Shown piece after piece: positions 31,027-40,843 of a stretch of DNA of 64,000 bases. The DNA is from Deinococcus hopiensis KR-140 (GTDB lineage Bacteria > Deinococcota > Deinococci > Deinococcales > Deinococcaceae): positions 2,462,001 through 2,526,000 of the forward strand of contig NZ_FWWU01000009.1 in the NCBI RefSeq assembly GCF_900176165.1, in the 5' to 3' direction. The translations under genes were made by a program, and so were the position numbers. A model generated the notes under the pieces. The model had not been told where the DNA came from. It worked only from the letters and a program-made list of their open reading frames with translations, and did no database searches. Numbering within the stretch: position 1 is the stretch's first letter; the number at the start of each line of letters is the position of its first letter.

Positions 31027-31947
31027 ATGTACGAGAAACACCAGGCCCAGCACGAAGTCGAACGCGCCCGCCGCAAGGGAGACCTTCACGGGTTACTGGC
31101 CCTCCTGCGCCGCCAACCGAACGACCTGCTGCCCTTCTCGTGGGTGCAGCACCTCGCGCCCGAGGGCGAACACGCGCTCGGCGTCCAGCCCATCGCGGTG
31201 GACAAGATCATCGGCTCGGTGGACCGTTACCGCGAGTTCGACCGCCACTACCTGCCGCGCGAGGCCCACCTCGACGAGCGCTGGATCGGGGTGCGCGCTG
31301 CACAGCTGCAGGGCAAGGAACTGCCTCCCATTCAGGTGTACAAGGTGGGCGAGCTGTACTTCGTCAAGGACGGCAACCACCGCGTCTCGGTGGCACGGCG
31401 GCAGGGCCAGGCGTACATCGACGCGCACGTGATTGAGCTGCACGTGACCGTCGCCCCCGACGAACACGACACGCTGCGGGACCTGATTATCAAGGGTGAG
31501 TACGCCCGTTTTCTGCGCGAGACCTGCCTGAACGTGGTGGCGCCCGGACACCGGGAAATTCTGTTCACCACACCGGGACGCTACGACCGCCTCTTGGAGC
31601 ACATCCGCACCCGGCAGTACTACCTCGACCGTAAGCCAGGGCGCGAAGGGCAGCCGCCCGTGACCTGGGAAGAGGCTGTGGAAAGCTGGTACCGCCGCCT
31701 GTACCTGCGGGTGGTGGAGAACCTCGACCGCAACGACGTGATGGGCCGCTTTCCAGGCCGCACCGAGGCGGACCTGTACCTGTGGATCATGGACCACCGC
31801 TACTTCCTGACGCAGCAGTCGGGGCATGACGTGGGCAGTGAGGCCGCCACCCGTGATTTCTGCGCCCACCACGCGCCGCCCCTGTACAAGCGCGTGGGGC
31901 AGCGGGTACGCCTGATCTGGGGCGGAAGGCAGCATCTGGCAGGGTAA
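31027..31947 (+). CDS. ParB-like/DUF4032-type nucleic-acid-binding protein
   Basis: 306 residues. The central GELYFVKDGNHRVSVARRQGQAYIDA is a ParB/Srx-like catalytic-looking core. The C-terminal half is helical and unrecognised. Such proteins are found in Deinococcus and actinobacteria and are often called transcriptional regulators, without proof. The ATG at 31027 has GAGGAG eight bases upstream. The upstream intergenic stretch holds TATCCT as a possible -10 box. Confidence 0.8.
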   Translation: MYEKHQAQHEVERARRKGDLHGLLALLRRQPNDLLPFSWVQHLAPEGEHALGVQPIAVDKIIGSVDRYREFDRHYLPREAHLDERWIGVRAAQLQGKELPPIQVYKVGELYFVKDGNHRVSVARRQGQAYIDAHVIELHVTVAPDEHDTLRDLIIKGEYARFLRETCLNVVAPGHREILFTTPGRYDRLLEHIRTRQYYLDRKPGREGQPPVTWEEAVESWYRRLYLRVVENLDRNDVMGRFPGRTEADLYLWIMDHRYFLTQQSGHDVGSEAATRDFCAHHAPPLYKRVGQRVRLIWGGRQHLAG

Positions 31948-31956
31948 GGGGCTTTG

Positions 31957-32593
31957 GAGCAGGGGTCATAAAGACATTGAAGAATAAGCATGTCGGAACC
32001 AGGCGTGGATGTCCTGCGCACGAAGGGCCTGCAAAGCGGCTCCGGGAGCAGAGAGCAGGCCGTCCGTTGTTCGCCGGGGCTTTGCTCTTACGGCCGCTTT
32101 GACCTTTGGCGCGCATCCGTTCAATGGCATTAAAGTTCAGACTCCAGGCTGGAAGGAACAAGGGCCGACACCCCTGTACCTCAATGCTCACCGGAACCGA
32201 CGCCCGATGATGAGAAGACAGCTTGTCCACGACAACGACCTGTCAGGCAGGTCAGGTGGCGGACGTCCCATTCGCATGCTGGACCGTGGACCGCCCCGGT
32301 CAAGGCGAACGGGACCATGGGTCCCGTTCGTTGTAGTGCGCAGATCCACGTCTGGCTGCGTCCGTGATTCCCGGAAATATGGCCCTGGGCTCACTCAGAA
32401 CGGTGAGCAGGTGCGTACCCCCACGTCATTGCCGTGTGAAGACCACGCCCGTTCAGGAAGACCGGCTTGTTCTGCACGCGTGACATCCGGCGCCGAGTCA
32501 TGGAGAAACGGCTCTCTCCGCTCTTCAATTCGTTCGCACGCGGCCAGCGTTTTTTTACGGGTGATGTGGTGCTTGCGGAACACCCGGTCCACA
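31957..32593 (-). mobile_element. IS630-family transposase remnant
   Basis: Three frames on the minus strand carry successive parts of an IS630 transposase. FRKHHITRKKTLAACER comes near the 5' end. VFLNGRGLHTAMTWGYAPAH is next (VFxDE in intact members, here VFLNG). DKLSSHHRASVPVSIEVQGC leads into LFLPAWSLNFNAIE, matching DNLSSHH and LFLPPYSPDFNPIE. Catalytic residues are lost or altered and frames are broken. Its 5' end stops at the edge of repeat copy 4. No terminal repeats of the IS were found. Confidence 0.7.
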
Positions 32594-32725
32594 CTTTAGA
32601 GCATTTGTCCGAATTATGCCGCGTGTGGAAGGGCACTCCTCCCGGCTACATTCCTCCAAATGCGCATTTAACTTCGCTTGCTGGGCTGGGTCAAAAAAAA
32701 TTCTCTTTTTGACAAATGCGCTGAA
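32594..32725 (+). repeat. Dispersed ~130-bp repeat, copy 4 (AT-richer, diverged)
   Basis: Left end CTTTAGAGCATTTGTCCGAA; right end TTTTGACAAATGCGCTGAA. The termini match over 11 of 12 bases (AGAGCATTTGTC and AGCGCATTTGTC), the clearest terminal inverted repeat of the five copies. Confidence 0.85.
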
Positions 32726-32839
32726 GCTGTCCTTCAGTCTCGTCGCTTCTTCGAGCATGCTCGACCAACGCCGCGTCCCGATGCGCTCCGAGTTGTTTCA
32801 ACAGCCGCTGTTCGTGCAGGGGTGCGGCACGTGGAGGAC

Positions 32840-33035
32840 GTTAAGAAGGCCGGCCAACCCCATGCAGCGCTCCAAGGCGCTGCCTTTCCAGATCCTTATC
32901 AGCGGTTTCGGCGCGCCCTCGGTACAACCGGGCGACGTCTCGCCGGGTCTGTCCTCCCTCTGCCACCACCATTCTCGCAACTCCAGACGGCACCCTCGCC
33001 CGCCGACTGGCTTCATGGCACAATGACAAACGCAC
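32840..33035 (-). pseudogene. Possible second transposase remnant
   Basis: The minus strand reads DVARLYRGRAETADKDLERQ, which recalls the YRGR.E...KELK end of IS4/IS1380-type transposases. Nothing else of the gene is recognisable. The region 32726-33256 contains no other supported gene. Confidence 0.3.
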
Positions 33036-33256
33036 GAGGCCACTGAACCTTTAACCGTTCGCCACCGGCCGAGGAATGAAAGGGATGGGGAGGCTTCTCC
33101 CTCGCCCGCTTCCCGCGTCACCCCCTCCCTGGGCCAGGCCCCCATCCTACAGGGCTTTGCAAGTCTGCCCCGCAGCTCTACGCGTCTTTCCAGCGGAGAG
33201 GGTCAACCTGCCCGTCCACCTCCGGGCGGTTTCCGCACTGCCGAAGACAGCGGGTA

Positions 33257-34597
33257 TCAGCCCCGGCCCAGCACGTACTCCACCAGCGTCCCCACGCCCC
33301 AGCCAGTGCCGTGGTTGCCCTCCATCGCGTTTCCGGCGATATCGAGGTGCGCCCAGGGCCGGGTCACAAATTCACGCAGGAAGAGCGCCGCCTTGATGCT
33401 GCCGCCCGCCGGAACCATGTCCGAGTTGCGCAGGTCCGCCAGCGTCTCCTTCTGAAAGGCCTTGAGGTACGGGACGTGCAGCGGCATCTCCCACATAAAC
33501 TCGCCGGACGCCTCGGCTCCAGCCTTCAAGCGGGCGGCGAGTTCGGGAGAGGTGCTGTAGAGGGCTGCCACATCGCTGCCGAGCGCCACCACCTTTGCGC
33601 CCGTGAGCGTTGCCACGTCCACCACCTCGGTGGCGCCCTCGTCGCAGGCCATGGTCAGGGCGTCCGCCAGGATCAGGCGGCCCTCGGCGTCGGTGTTCAC
33701 CACCTCCACGGTCTTGCCGTTGGCGGCGCGGTAGATGTCGCCGGGGCGCATGGCGTTCGGCCCCACCATGTTCTCGGCGGTGGGCACGTAGGCGCGCACC
33801 TCCACCCCCTCCGGGATCAGATTACGGGCCTCAGCCAGCGCCCGCATGGCTCCCAGCACCGCGGCGGCCCCGCCCATATCGCCCTTCATGGTGGTCATTC
33901 CGGCGGCGGGCTTGATGGAATAGCCTCCCGTGTCGAAGGTCACGCCCTTGCCCACCAACGCCAGGACGTACCGCACTTCGCCCCGGGCGGGCAGGGTCAC
34001 GCGAATCAACCGGGGACCCGTCACGCTGCCCGCGGCCACCGCCGCGAGCAGGCCCATCCCGCGCGCCTCGATCTCTGCGCTGTCCCACACGTCCACGTCG
34101 GCGTCCAGCGCCTCCAGCGTGCGGGCCTGCCGGGCCAGGGTGGCGGGGTTGAGTTCGTTGGCGGGGGCGTTCACCAGTTCGCGGGCAAAGCGGATACCTC
34201 CCGCCAGCGCTTCCACCCGCGCGAAATCGGCTCCGTGCAGGCCCTCCACCGAAAAGGCGCTGGGGCCGGGCCGAGCTTCCGAGCGGTAGCGCGCGTCGCG
34301 GTGGCCGCTGACAATCAGCGACAGGGCCAACGCCGCCGCGTATTCGGTGGCCTCCACCTGAACGCTGTGAACTTCGAGATCGGTGGCGAGTTTGACGAGC
34401 GCCTGGCCGAGCTCGCGCGCCTCAGCTGCGTGGGCTGGAGGCAGCGCCACAGCGATGTCACCTTCCATGCCGCGCGCAAGGAGGCGCACCCGCCCGGGTT
34501 TGAGGTCCCGGACCACTTGCGGGGGCAGGCCCGGCTGGTCCTCCTTCAGGAACGTGAGGGTCAGCCCCGGGGTGTCGAGCACCGTGGTGAGTTGCAT
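33257..34597 (-). CDS. pepA: Leucyl aminopeptidase (peptidase family M17)
   Basis: 446 residues. The C-terminal catalytic domain contains the family signature NTDAEGRL, the metal-site segments KGVTFDTGG and MKGDMGG, and the end GTGWGVGTLVEYVL. It removes N-terminal residues from peptides using two metal ions, as a cytoplasmic hexamer. The N-terminal 150 residues are less conserved. ATG at 34597 was chosen because TCTACT ends seven bases upstream; the earlier in-frame start at 34675 has no support. Confidence 0.92.
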   Translation of the reverse strand: MQLTTVLDTPGLTLTFLKEDQPGLPPQVVRDLKPGRVRLLARGMEGDIAVALPPAHAAEARELGQALVKLATDLEVHSVQVEATEYAAALALSLIVSGHRDARYRSEARPGPSAFSVEGLHGADFARVEALAGGIRFARELVNAPANELNPATLARQARTLEALDADVDVWDSAEIEARGMGLLAAVAAGSVTGPRLIRVTLPARGEVRYVLALVGKGVTFDTGGYSIKPAAGMTTMKGDMGGAAAVLGAMRALAEARNLIPEGVEVRAYVPTAENMVGPNAMRPGDIYRAANGKTVEVVNTDAEGRLILADALTMACDEGATEVVDVATLTGAKVVALGSDVAALYSTSPELAARLKAGAEASGEFMWEMPLHVPYLKAFQKETLADLRNSDMVPAGGSIKAALFLREFVTRPWAHLDIAGNAMEGNHGTGWGVGTLVEYVLGRG

Positions 34598-34899
34598 AGG
34601 CCGCAGTAGATCACGGCTGGAGAAGGCCAGCCGGCCAGGTGCCGTCAGAGTCCAGGGAACGGCTCCACGCGCCACTGCGTAACCGCGAGCTTATCCTGTA
34701 CGGTCTGGGCTGTCAGCGCTTGCCCCCGGGCCGCTCGCGCATAGGGCGGCCGCCCGTCTCCGCACCGCCGCCCGCCCCGGTTCAGCAGTGGCGCGTTTGG
34801 CGCCGACAGCGGCAGCGCTTCGCGCAACAGTCCGCGCGAAGCTTCGTCAGGCATCCCCAATTCTGTCCCCTCGGCCCGCCGGGTATACTTCGCCTTACT

Positions 34900-35232
34900 G
34901 TGACTGGCTCCATTGTGATCACCGAGGCGGCGCTCGCCTCGCTTATAGGGCTGACCGCCCACGAGATTCCGGGCGTCGTGGGGATGGCCCCCGCGAACCT
35001 GAAAGAGGGGCTGTCACGCGTGCTGGGCCGCGCCAATGCCCGCGAGGGCGTCGTGGTCACGCGCGAAGAGGGCGGCTACGCGGCCGACCTGTACGTGGTG
35101 GTGGCCTACGGGGTCAGCATTCCCACCGTTGCCCGCAACATCAAGGACCGGGTGGAACACACTGTGAAGACGCAGGCCGGAACTGAACTGAAGGCCACCC
35201 GCGTGCATGCCGTGGGGGTGCAACGTGCCTGA
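34900..35232 (+). CDS. Asp23/Gls24-family (YloU-like) protein
   Basis: 110 residues. The pattern ITEAALASLIGLTAHEIPGV and the end RVHAVGV mark the Asp23/Gls24 family, small acidic proteins of envelope or alkaline stress. A promoter TTCTGT-17-TATACT lies just upstream of the GTG. It is followed by fakA-like sequence starting within five bases, the same yloU-yloV order as in Firmicutes, which supports both calls. Confidence 0.85.
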   Translation: MTGSIVITEAALASLIGLTAHEIPGVVGMAPANLKEGLSRVLGRANAREGVVVTREEGGYAADLYVVVAYGVSIPTVARNIKDRVEHTVKTQAGTELKATRVHAVGVQRA

Positions 35233-35236
35233 ACAC

Positions 35237-36841
35237 ATGAGCACCCTCAAACCCGCCGATCTCGCCCGCATGCTGCGCGTGGCGACGGACTGGCTGGGCG
35301 TGTACCGCGAGCAGGTCAATGCGCTCAACGTGTATCCCGTTCCCGACGGCGACACCGGGACCAACATGCACCTCACCATGCAGTCGGTACGGCGCGAACT
35401 CGACACCTGCGACGAGCGCAGCATGCCCTCGGTGGCGCGGGCCATCAGCTACGGGGCCCTGCTGGGTGCACGCGGCAACAGCGGCGTGATCCTGTCGCAA
35501 CTCCTCAAGGGCTTTGCCGAAGCGGTGCGGAACGTCGCGGCAGTGGACGCGGACACGCTCGCCGCCGCCTTTCGCGCCGCCCAGAAAACCGGCTACGGCG
35601 CGGTAATGAAGCCGGTGGAGGGCACCATTCTCACCGTCGCGCGGGGTGTGGCGGACGGCGCGAATGGCCCCCGCGAACGCGAGACGGTAGACGCTGTGCT
35701 GGAACAGGCCCTCTTTGAAGGCCAAAGGCTGCTGGACCAGACGCCCGACATGCTCCCAGCGCTCAAGCAGGCGGGCGTGATCGACTCAGGCGGGCAGGGT
35801 TACCTGTACCTCGTGCAGGGAATGCTCGCCGCGCTGCGGGGCGACGCGCTGCCCGAAGCGCCCGAGATCACCTCCTATGCCCAGCAGCAGTTTGAGAACG
35901 AGGAGTTCGGCTACTGCACCGAGTTCCTCATGAGCGAGGCCACCAAGCCTATTGAGGAGATCCGCGAACTGGTGACGCCGTTCGGCGACAGCCTGCTTGT
36001 GGTGGGCGCGGAGGGCTACGTCAAGGGTCACATTCACACCAACGAGCCTGATGCGTTGCTGGCGACTGTGGGCCGCTACGGACGGATGCTGAAAACCAAA
36101 GTCGAGGACATGTCCGAGCAGCACACCGAGATTCTGGGCATGGCGGGCGCCGCGGCACGGGCCGAGGAGGAGGTGCCGCCCTCGGGCCTGGTGGCGGTGG
36201 CGAGCGGGTACGGACTGGTCAAGCTGTTCCGCTCGCTGGGGGCGCGCATCGTCTCCGGTGGACAGACAGCCAACCCCTCGGTACAGGACATCGTGGACGC
36301 AGTCAGATCGGTCAGCGCCGAGAAGGTCTTGATCTTACCCAACAACAAGAACGTGCTGATGGCCGCCGAGAAGGCGATGGAACTGATGGAGGGCCGCGCC
36401 GTGGTGGTGCCCACCCGCACGCTGGGCCAGGGCATGGGCGCTGCCCTCGCCTTTCAGGCGGACGGGGACGCGGAGGAACTGAAAGCCGCGATGGAGCAAG
36501 CCGCCGCGAACGTGACCACCCTGGAAGTCACGCGGGCGAGCCGCACGACGAACATCACGACCAAGGAAGGCGTGACGCTCGATATCTCGGAAGGCGACGT
36601 GATTGGCCTGCGCGACGACGAGTTGGTGCAGGCGGGCGGCACGCCGGAAGAGAGCGTGCTGGAGATGTTGCGCGGGGCCTACAGCGCCCAGGAGATCATC
36701 ACGGTGTTCGGCGGCCCGCAAAAGACCCCGGAAGACCTGGAAGCGTTGAGTGAACAGATCGGTGACGCTTTCCCCGAGGCCGAGGTGGAGGCGCACCCCG
36801 GTGGGCCGGACCTGTACGATTACCTCGTGACGCTGGAATAA
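35237..36841 (+). CDS. fakA: DAK2-domain fatty-acid kinase (FakA/YloV-like)
   Basis: About 534 residues. The N-terminal DhaL domain holds NVYPVPDGDTGTNM, the Mg2+-binding aspartates, and GARGNSGVILSQLL; the C-terminal half is the DegV-like/FakA_C region. FakA phosphorylates fatty acids bound by a FakB partner; no FakB is seen in this window. The ATG at 35237 is used; a GTG at 35225 is an alternative, four codons upstream. Coupled to the Asp23 gene. Confidence 0.85.
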   Translation: MSTLKPADLARMLRVATDWLGVYREQVNALNVYPVPDGDTGTNMHLTMQSVRRELDTCDERSMPSVARAISYGALLGARGNSGVILSQLLKGFAEAVRNVAAVDADTLAAAFRAAQKTGYGAVMKPVEGTILTVARGVADGANGPRERETVDAVLEQALFEGQRLLDQTPDMLPALKQAGVIDSGGQGYLYLVQGMLAALRGDALPEAPEITSYAQQQFENEEFGYCTEFLMSEATKPIEEIRELVTPFGDSLLVVGAEGYVKGHIHTNEPDALLATVGRYGRMLKTKVEDMSEQHTEILGMAGAAARAEEEVPPSGLVAVASGYGLVKLFRSLGARIVSGGQTANPSVQDIVDAVRSVSAEKVLILPNNKNVLMAAEKAMELMEGRAVVVPTRTLGQGMGAALAFQADGDAEELKAAMEQAAANVTTLEVTRASRTTNITTKEGVTLDISEGDVIGLRDDELVQAGGTPEESVLEMLRGAYSAQEIITVFGGPQKTPEDLEALSEQIGDAFPEAEVEAHPGGPDLYDYLVTLE

Positions 36842-36853
36842 CACGTTCAAGCG

Positions 36854-36903
36854 GCACCGGGCGGGGCGGGGGACGAAACGGTTACCCCCGCCCCGCCCGG
36901 TGC
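36854..36903. terminator. 19-bp GC-rich hairpin between convergent genes
   Basis: A perfect 19-bp stem (36854-36872 with 36885-36903) and a 12-base loop. The right arm encodes the last residues of the diguanylate cyclase (HRAGRG). No U-run is present. Confidence 0.7.
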
Positions 36904-38264
36904 TCCAGCTTTTCCCGGTACATGCGCTCGTCGCTCAGGCGCAGCAGTTCGCCCACCGTCTGGGCCTCCTCGGGAAAGGCGGCGATGCCCGCGCTGACGT
37001 CTCCTTGCGGAAAACCAGCCGCCCGCACCTCGTCCACCGCTACCCGGACCCGGCGCAGCACGGCCCCGAAGCCGGAGGGGCCGGTGTGGCTCAGGATCGC
37101 CGCGAATTCGTCGCCGCCAAAGCGGTAGAACTGGTCTTCCCGGCGCAGCCCGGCGCGCATCCTGGCGGCAAAAGTCTGCAGGAATTCGTCGCCGCGCGCG
37201 TGGCCCTCGTGGTCGTTGACGGCCTTGAGCCCGTCGAGGTCAAAGGACACCACGCTCACGGGGTACTTGTGGCGCGAGGCGCTGTTGAGCGCCGCGTCGA
37301 GCGCCTCGTCGAATGCGCGGCGGTTGCCCAGGCCCGTCAGGCCGTCGGTCAGGGCGGCGGCCGCGAGCAGCTCAATGCTGTGGCGGCGCTCCAGGGCCAC
37401 GCCGATGCTGCGTCCCCCCGCCTCCAGCAATCGGCGCTCGTGGTCCGTCCAGGCGCCGCGCATCCGCCGCAGGGCCGACAGGACGTATCCCTTGCCGTTG
37501 ACCTCCAGCGGCAGGTGCGCCAGGCTACGAACCCCACACTGTTTGTAGACCGGAAGAACATCGGGGTTGCCGGGGACGTCTTCGATATACAGGGGGCGCT
37601 TCCCCCGCACCGCCTGCCAGAACAGCGCCAAAGAGAAGGGCAAACCCACCCGGCGGTATTCCGAGAATTCGTCGTCACACGGCCCGTACTGGTGCAGCAA
37701 AAATGCCTGGTCCTCCCGAATTTCCCATAGCAGCGAAGTGTCGATCCCCACGGCCCCCGCCAGCAGGGCCGAAGCGTCGTGCATCGCGTCCTCGGCGCTG
37801 CCCGACTGCTCCAGGGTGGTCGAGAGCGTAAAGAGCGTCTCGGCCTCCTGCCGGGCCTGCTCGACCTCACGCAGCAGCCGCGCGCGTTCCAGGGCGTAGC
37901 GCAGCGAGCGCTCCAGCACGGTGGTGCTGAGTTCACTCTTGACCAGGTAATCGGAGGCCCCGAGCCGCATGGCCGCCAGGTCCACCTCACGGTCGTCGAG
38001 CCCAGTCAGCAAAATCGCCGGGGCCGGGCATCCCGAAGCCCGAAGCTGCTCCAGCACGTCCAGACCGCTCTGGGCTCCCAGGCGGTAATCCACCAGGTAC
38101 ACGTCGTGCACGTCCGTCTGTATTTCCTGGGCCGCTGCGTCAGCGCTGTCGGCCCACCCCACACGGCAGGTCCAGCCCTGGATGCGCCGCAGCAGGTCGC
38201 CCGTCAGGATAAAGTCGTCCTCGTCGTCGTCGACGATCAGGACGCGCAGCTCCGGAGCGGCCAT
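36882..38264 (-). CDS. Diguanylate cyclase with receiver and GAF domains
   Basis: 460 residues: a CheY-like receiver (1-125, phospho-Asp in VYLVDYRLG), a GAF-like domain (about 150-290) and a GGDEF domain (300-455) with the intact FGGDEF motif near residue 380. It should make cyclic-di-GMP in response to phosphorylation. There is an I-site-like RxxD in the cyclase domain region that I could not place with certainty. Neighbours on the same strand are a receiver, two histidine kinases and an HD-GYP enzyme. Confidence 0.92.
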   Translation of the reverse strand: MAAPELRVLIVDDDEDDFILTGDLLRRIQGWTCRVGWADSADAAAQEIQTDVHDVYLVDYRLGAQSGLDVLEQLRASGCPAPAILLTGLDDREVDLAAMRLGASDYLVKSELSTTVLERSLRYALERARLLREVEQARQEAETLFTLSTTLEQSGSAEDAMHDASALLAGAVGIDTSLLWEIREDQAFLLHQYGPCDDEFSEYRRVGLPFSLALFWQAVRGKRPLYIEDVPGNPDVLPVYKQCGVRSLAHLPLEVNGKGYVLSALRRMRGAWTDHERRLLEAGGRSIGVALERRHSIELLAAAALTDGLTGLGNRRAFDEALDAALNSASRHKYPVSVVSFDLDGLKAVNDHEGHARGDEFLQTFAARMRAGLRREDQFYRFGGDEFAAILSHTGPSGFGAVLRRVRVAVDEVRAAGFPQGDVSAGIAAFPEEAQTVGELLRLSDERMYREKLEHRAGRG

Positions 38265-38267
38265 GCG

Positions 38268-38765
38268 TCAGTCCTCCTGCCCGGTGTCCGGCAACTGCAC
38301 GATCTCGATCCAGTAACGGCCCAAGTCCCGCATCACGTCCACGAGGCCGGCGAAGGTCACGGGTTTGCTGACAAACGAGTTCACACCCAGGTCGTAGCTC
38401 CGGATGATGTCCTCCTGGGCGCTGGAGGTCGTCAGGACAATCACCGGAATGGAACGCAACCGGGGATCACTCTTGATCTCGGCCAGCGCCTCGCGGCCAT
38501 CCTTGCGCGGCATGTTCAGGTCGAGCAAGATCAGCCCCGGCCTCGGCGCGCTGCCGGGCGCCGCGTACTTGCCGCGCCGCTTGAGGTAATCCATCAGTTC
38601 CTCACCGTCTTCCACGCAGCGAAAGTTGTTCAGGACCCGGCTTTCCACCAGCGCGTCTTCCGCAAACATGCGGTCGTCCTCGTCGTCGTCGGCCATCAGG
38701 ATGGTGATGGGCTGACGCGACTGGGCAGCGCGCTGGTGACGGGGGTCCTCGGGTGGGATGGTCAT
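38268..38765 (-). CDS. Single-domain response regulator (Rcp1-like)
   Basis: 165 residues. The acid pocket MADDDEDDR and the phosphorylation Asp in LILLDLNMPRKDG with the Lys in VSKPV are intact. No output domain; the length and extended tail recall Rcp1-type regulators that pair with phytochrome-like kinases. The stop is three bases from the diguanylate cyclase start, and the start overlaps the kinase upstream, so the cluster is one operon. Confidence 0.92.
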   Translation of the reverse strand: MTIPPEDPRHQRAAQSRQPITILMADDDEDDRMFAEDALVESRVLNNFRCVEDGEELMDYLKRRGKYAAPGSAPRPGLILLDLNMPRKDGREALAEIKSDPRLRSIPVIVLTTSSAQEDIIRSYDLGVNSFVSKPVTFAGLVDVMRDLGRYWIEIVQLPDTGQED

Positions 38766-40789
38766 GGGATCGTTCCTCCGGATGGTGGGGGGTTCAGGGG
38801 CAGGCTGACCACAAAGGTCGACCCTTCTCCAGGCAGACTACGGGCGGTCACGCTCCCCCCGTGCCGCTCCGCAATTTTGCGGCAGATCGTCAGTCCCATG
38901 CCCGTGCCCTCATAGGCGCTGCGGCCATGCAGGCGCTGAAACGGCGTAAAAATACGGTCGAGGTACTTCTCGTCGAAGCCCAGCCCATTGTCCTTCACCG
39001 CGATCCGGCAGGTCTCCCCGTCCACCTCGGCCCCCACCTCGATCACGGGCAGCACCCCCTCGCGGCGGAACTTCAGCGCGTTACCGATCATGTTCTGCAG
39101 CATCTGCCCGAGTTGCGTGGGGTCTCCAGCGACGACGGGCAGCGCTCCCACCCGTACCTCGGCCCCCTGGCGCTCAATCTGCACTTCCAGATCCGACAGC
39201 ACCCCCCGCGTGATCTCCTGCAGGTCCACCGGCACGAAGGGCTGCGCCCGGGTGGTCACCCGAGAGAGTGTCAGCAGATCGTTGATCAGCAGCTGCATCC
39301 GCGCCGCTGCCGACTGCATGCGCTCCAGGTAATCCCGGCCCTCGTCGCCCAGCGCGGGCGCGTAGCGGGACTTGAGCCGGTCGGCAAATGCCTGGACCTT
39401 GCGCAGCGGCTCCTGAAGATCGTGGGAGGCCACGTAGGCAAAGTCCTGCAACTCACGGTTGCTGAGCTCCAGCTGCCGGGCGAACGTCCGCAGGGCCGCC
39501 TCGCTCTCGGCCAGGGCCCGGGTGCGGCGTTCGACCCGACGTTCCAGGTCGTTGTTCAGATCACGGATGGCCTGCTCGGCGCGTTTGCGTTCGCTGATGT
39601 CGGTGCCCGTCACTACCGCCGCCACGCAGCGCCCATCTGGCCCGCGAATCGGCGCGGCCGAGAATGACGCGCGGCGCAGGGTGCCGTCGGGGCGCAGCAC
39701 GTCGATTTCCTCCTCCGTGACGACTTCGCCCGTCTCGATGGCCCGGGCCAGCGGCCACTCATGCGGCTTAACAGGACGCCCGTCCGGATAAAAACCATGG
39801 TATTCCACATACCCGTCGATCTCGGCGGCAGGCAAGAAAGCGTGCCCCCACAGCTGGCGAATACCCTCGTTGCCCAGCAGCAGACGGCCCGAGGGCACCT
39901 CGGCCAGCCACACGGCGTTGGGCATCTGCTGCAGCACCTCCTGCAGCAGGGTCCGTTCGGCCTGCACCTGCTCCAGCAGGGCCTGCCGCTCCTGCTCGGC
40001 CCCTTTACGGGCGGTGATGTCCACCATCACGCCGTCCAGCCACGGTACGCCCTCGGCGGCGAATCCGGCGGTGCCGCCCCGCTCGTACACCCAGCGGACG
40101 TCGCCCGAGCGGTGCTGCAGGCGGTATTCCAGCTCGTAGTTCTGCCCCGCCTGGACGGCGCGGTTCACCTCTTCTTCCACGCGCTCCACGTCGTCGGGGT
40201 GGATGATGCCCGCGAAGGTCCGCCCGCCGGGAGCCATGAAGTCCTGGGCGGGGTAACCGGTCAGTTCCTCGACGCGCTCGGAAATAAACACCATGGTCCA
40301 GTCGGCGTCGCATGCGCAGCGGTACACCACGCCCGGCACGTTGGCGACCAGCGAGCGAAAACGCTGTTCGCGCTCGGCACTCTCCGAGAGGGCGCGCTTC
40401 TGATCGTGAATGTCCGTGCAGGTGCCAATCCACTTGATGATGTTCCCGTTTCCGTTCCGCAGGGGACGGGCCCGGCCCAGATGCCAGCGGTAGGTGTTGT
40501 CGGCGGCACGGAGAAACCGGTACTCGATCTCATACGCCTTCCCCGTCTCGACGGCATGCTGCCAGCGGTCCAGGCAGAGCTGCAGGTCGTCGGGGTGCAG
40601 GACCGGGGCCCACCCCCAGCCCTGGGTCTCCTCCAGGGTCAGCCCGGTGTACTCAAACCACGGACCGTTGTAATAGTCCAGCCCGCCGTCAGGGTCCGCC
40701 GTCCAGACGATCTGGGGCATCACCTCGGCCAGGGCCTGGAAGTCGAGGGGGTCTTGCAATGGAGAAAGCCCAGGGTCAAACAAAGACAT
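38762..40789 (-). CDS. PAS-domain sensor histidine kinase
   Basis: 675 residues. Three PAS/PAC units occupy about residues 15-410, with PAC-type ends (FLRAADNTYRWHLGRAR, YELEYRLQHRSGDVRWVYERG). Residues 430-675 are the kinase: the phospho-His in ASHDLQEPLRK and ATP-binding G1/G2 boxes (NGLGFDEK, GTGMGLTICRKI). No membrane segment, so the signal is cytoplasmic. It is coupled (4-base overlap) with the response regulator. Confidence 0.93.
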   Translation of the reverse strand: MSLFDPGLSPLQDPLDFQALAEVMPQIVWTADPDGGLDYYNGPWFEYTGLTLEETQGWGWAPVLHPDDLQLCLDRWQHAVETGKAYEIEYRFLRAADNTYRWHLGRARPLRNGNGNIIKWIGTCTDIHDQKRALSESAEREQRFRSLVANVPGVVYRCACDADWTMVFISERVEELTGYPAQDFMAPGGRTFAGIIHPDDVERVEEEVNRAVQAGQNYELEYRLQHRSGDVRWVYERGGTAGFAAEGVPWLDGVMVDITARKGAEQERQALLEQVQAERTLLQEVLQQMPNAVWLAEVPSGRLLLGNEGIRQLWGHAFLPAAEIDGYVEYHGFYPDGRPVKPHEWPLARAIETGEVVTEEEIDVLRPDGTLRRASFSAAPIRGPDGRCVAAVVTGTDISERKRAEQAIRDLNNDLERRVERRTRALAESEAALRTFARQLELSNRELQDFAYVASHDLQEPLRKVQAFADRLKSRYAPALGDEGRDYLERMQSAAARMQLLINDLLTLSRVTTRAQPFVPVDLQEITRGVLSDLEVQIERQGAEVRVGALPVVAGDPTQLGQMLQNMIGNALKFRREGVLPVIEVGAEVDGETCRIAVKDNGLGFDEKYLDRIFTPFQRLHGRSAYEGTGMGLTICRKIAERHGGSVTARSLPGEGSTFVVSLPLNPPPSGGTIP

Positions 40790-40843
40790 GACGGTTCACC
40801 TCGGTGGAGCGGGGGAGCAGAACCCGTGGAGGGGTGAATGGCC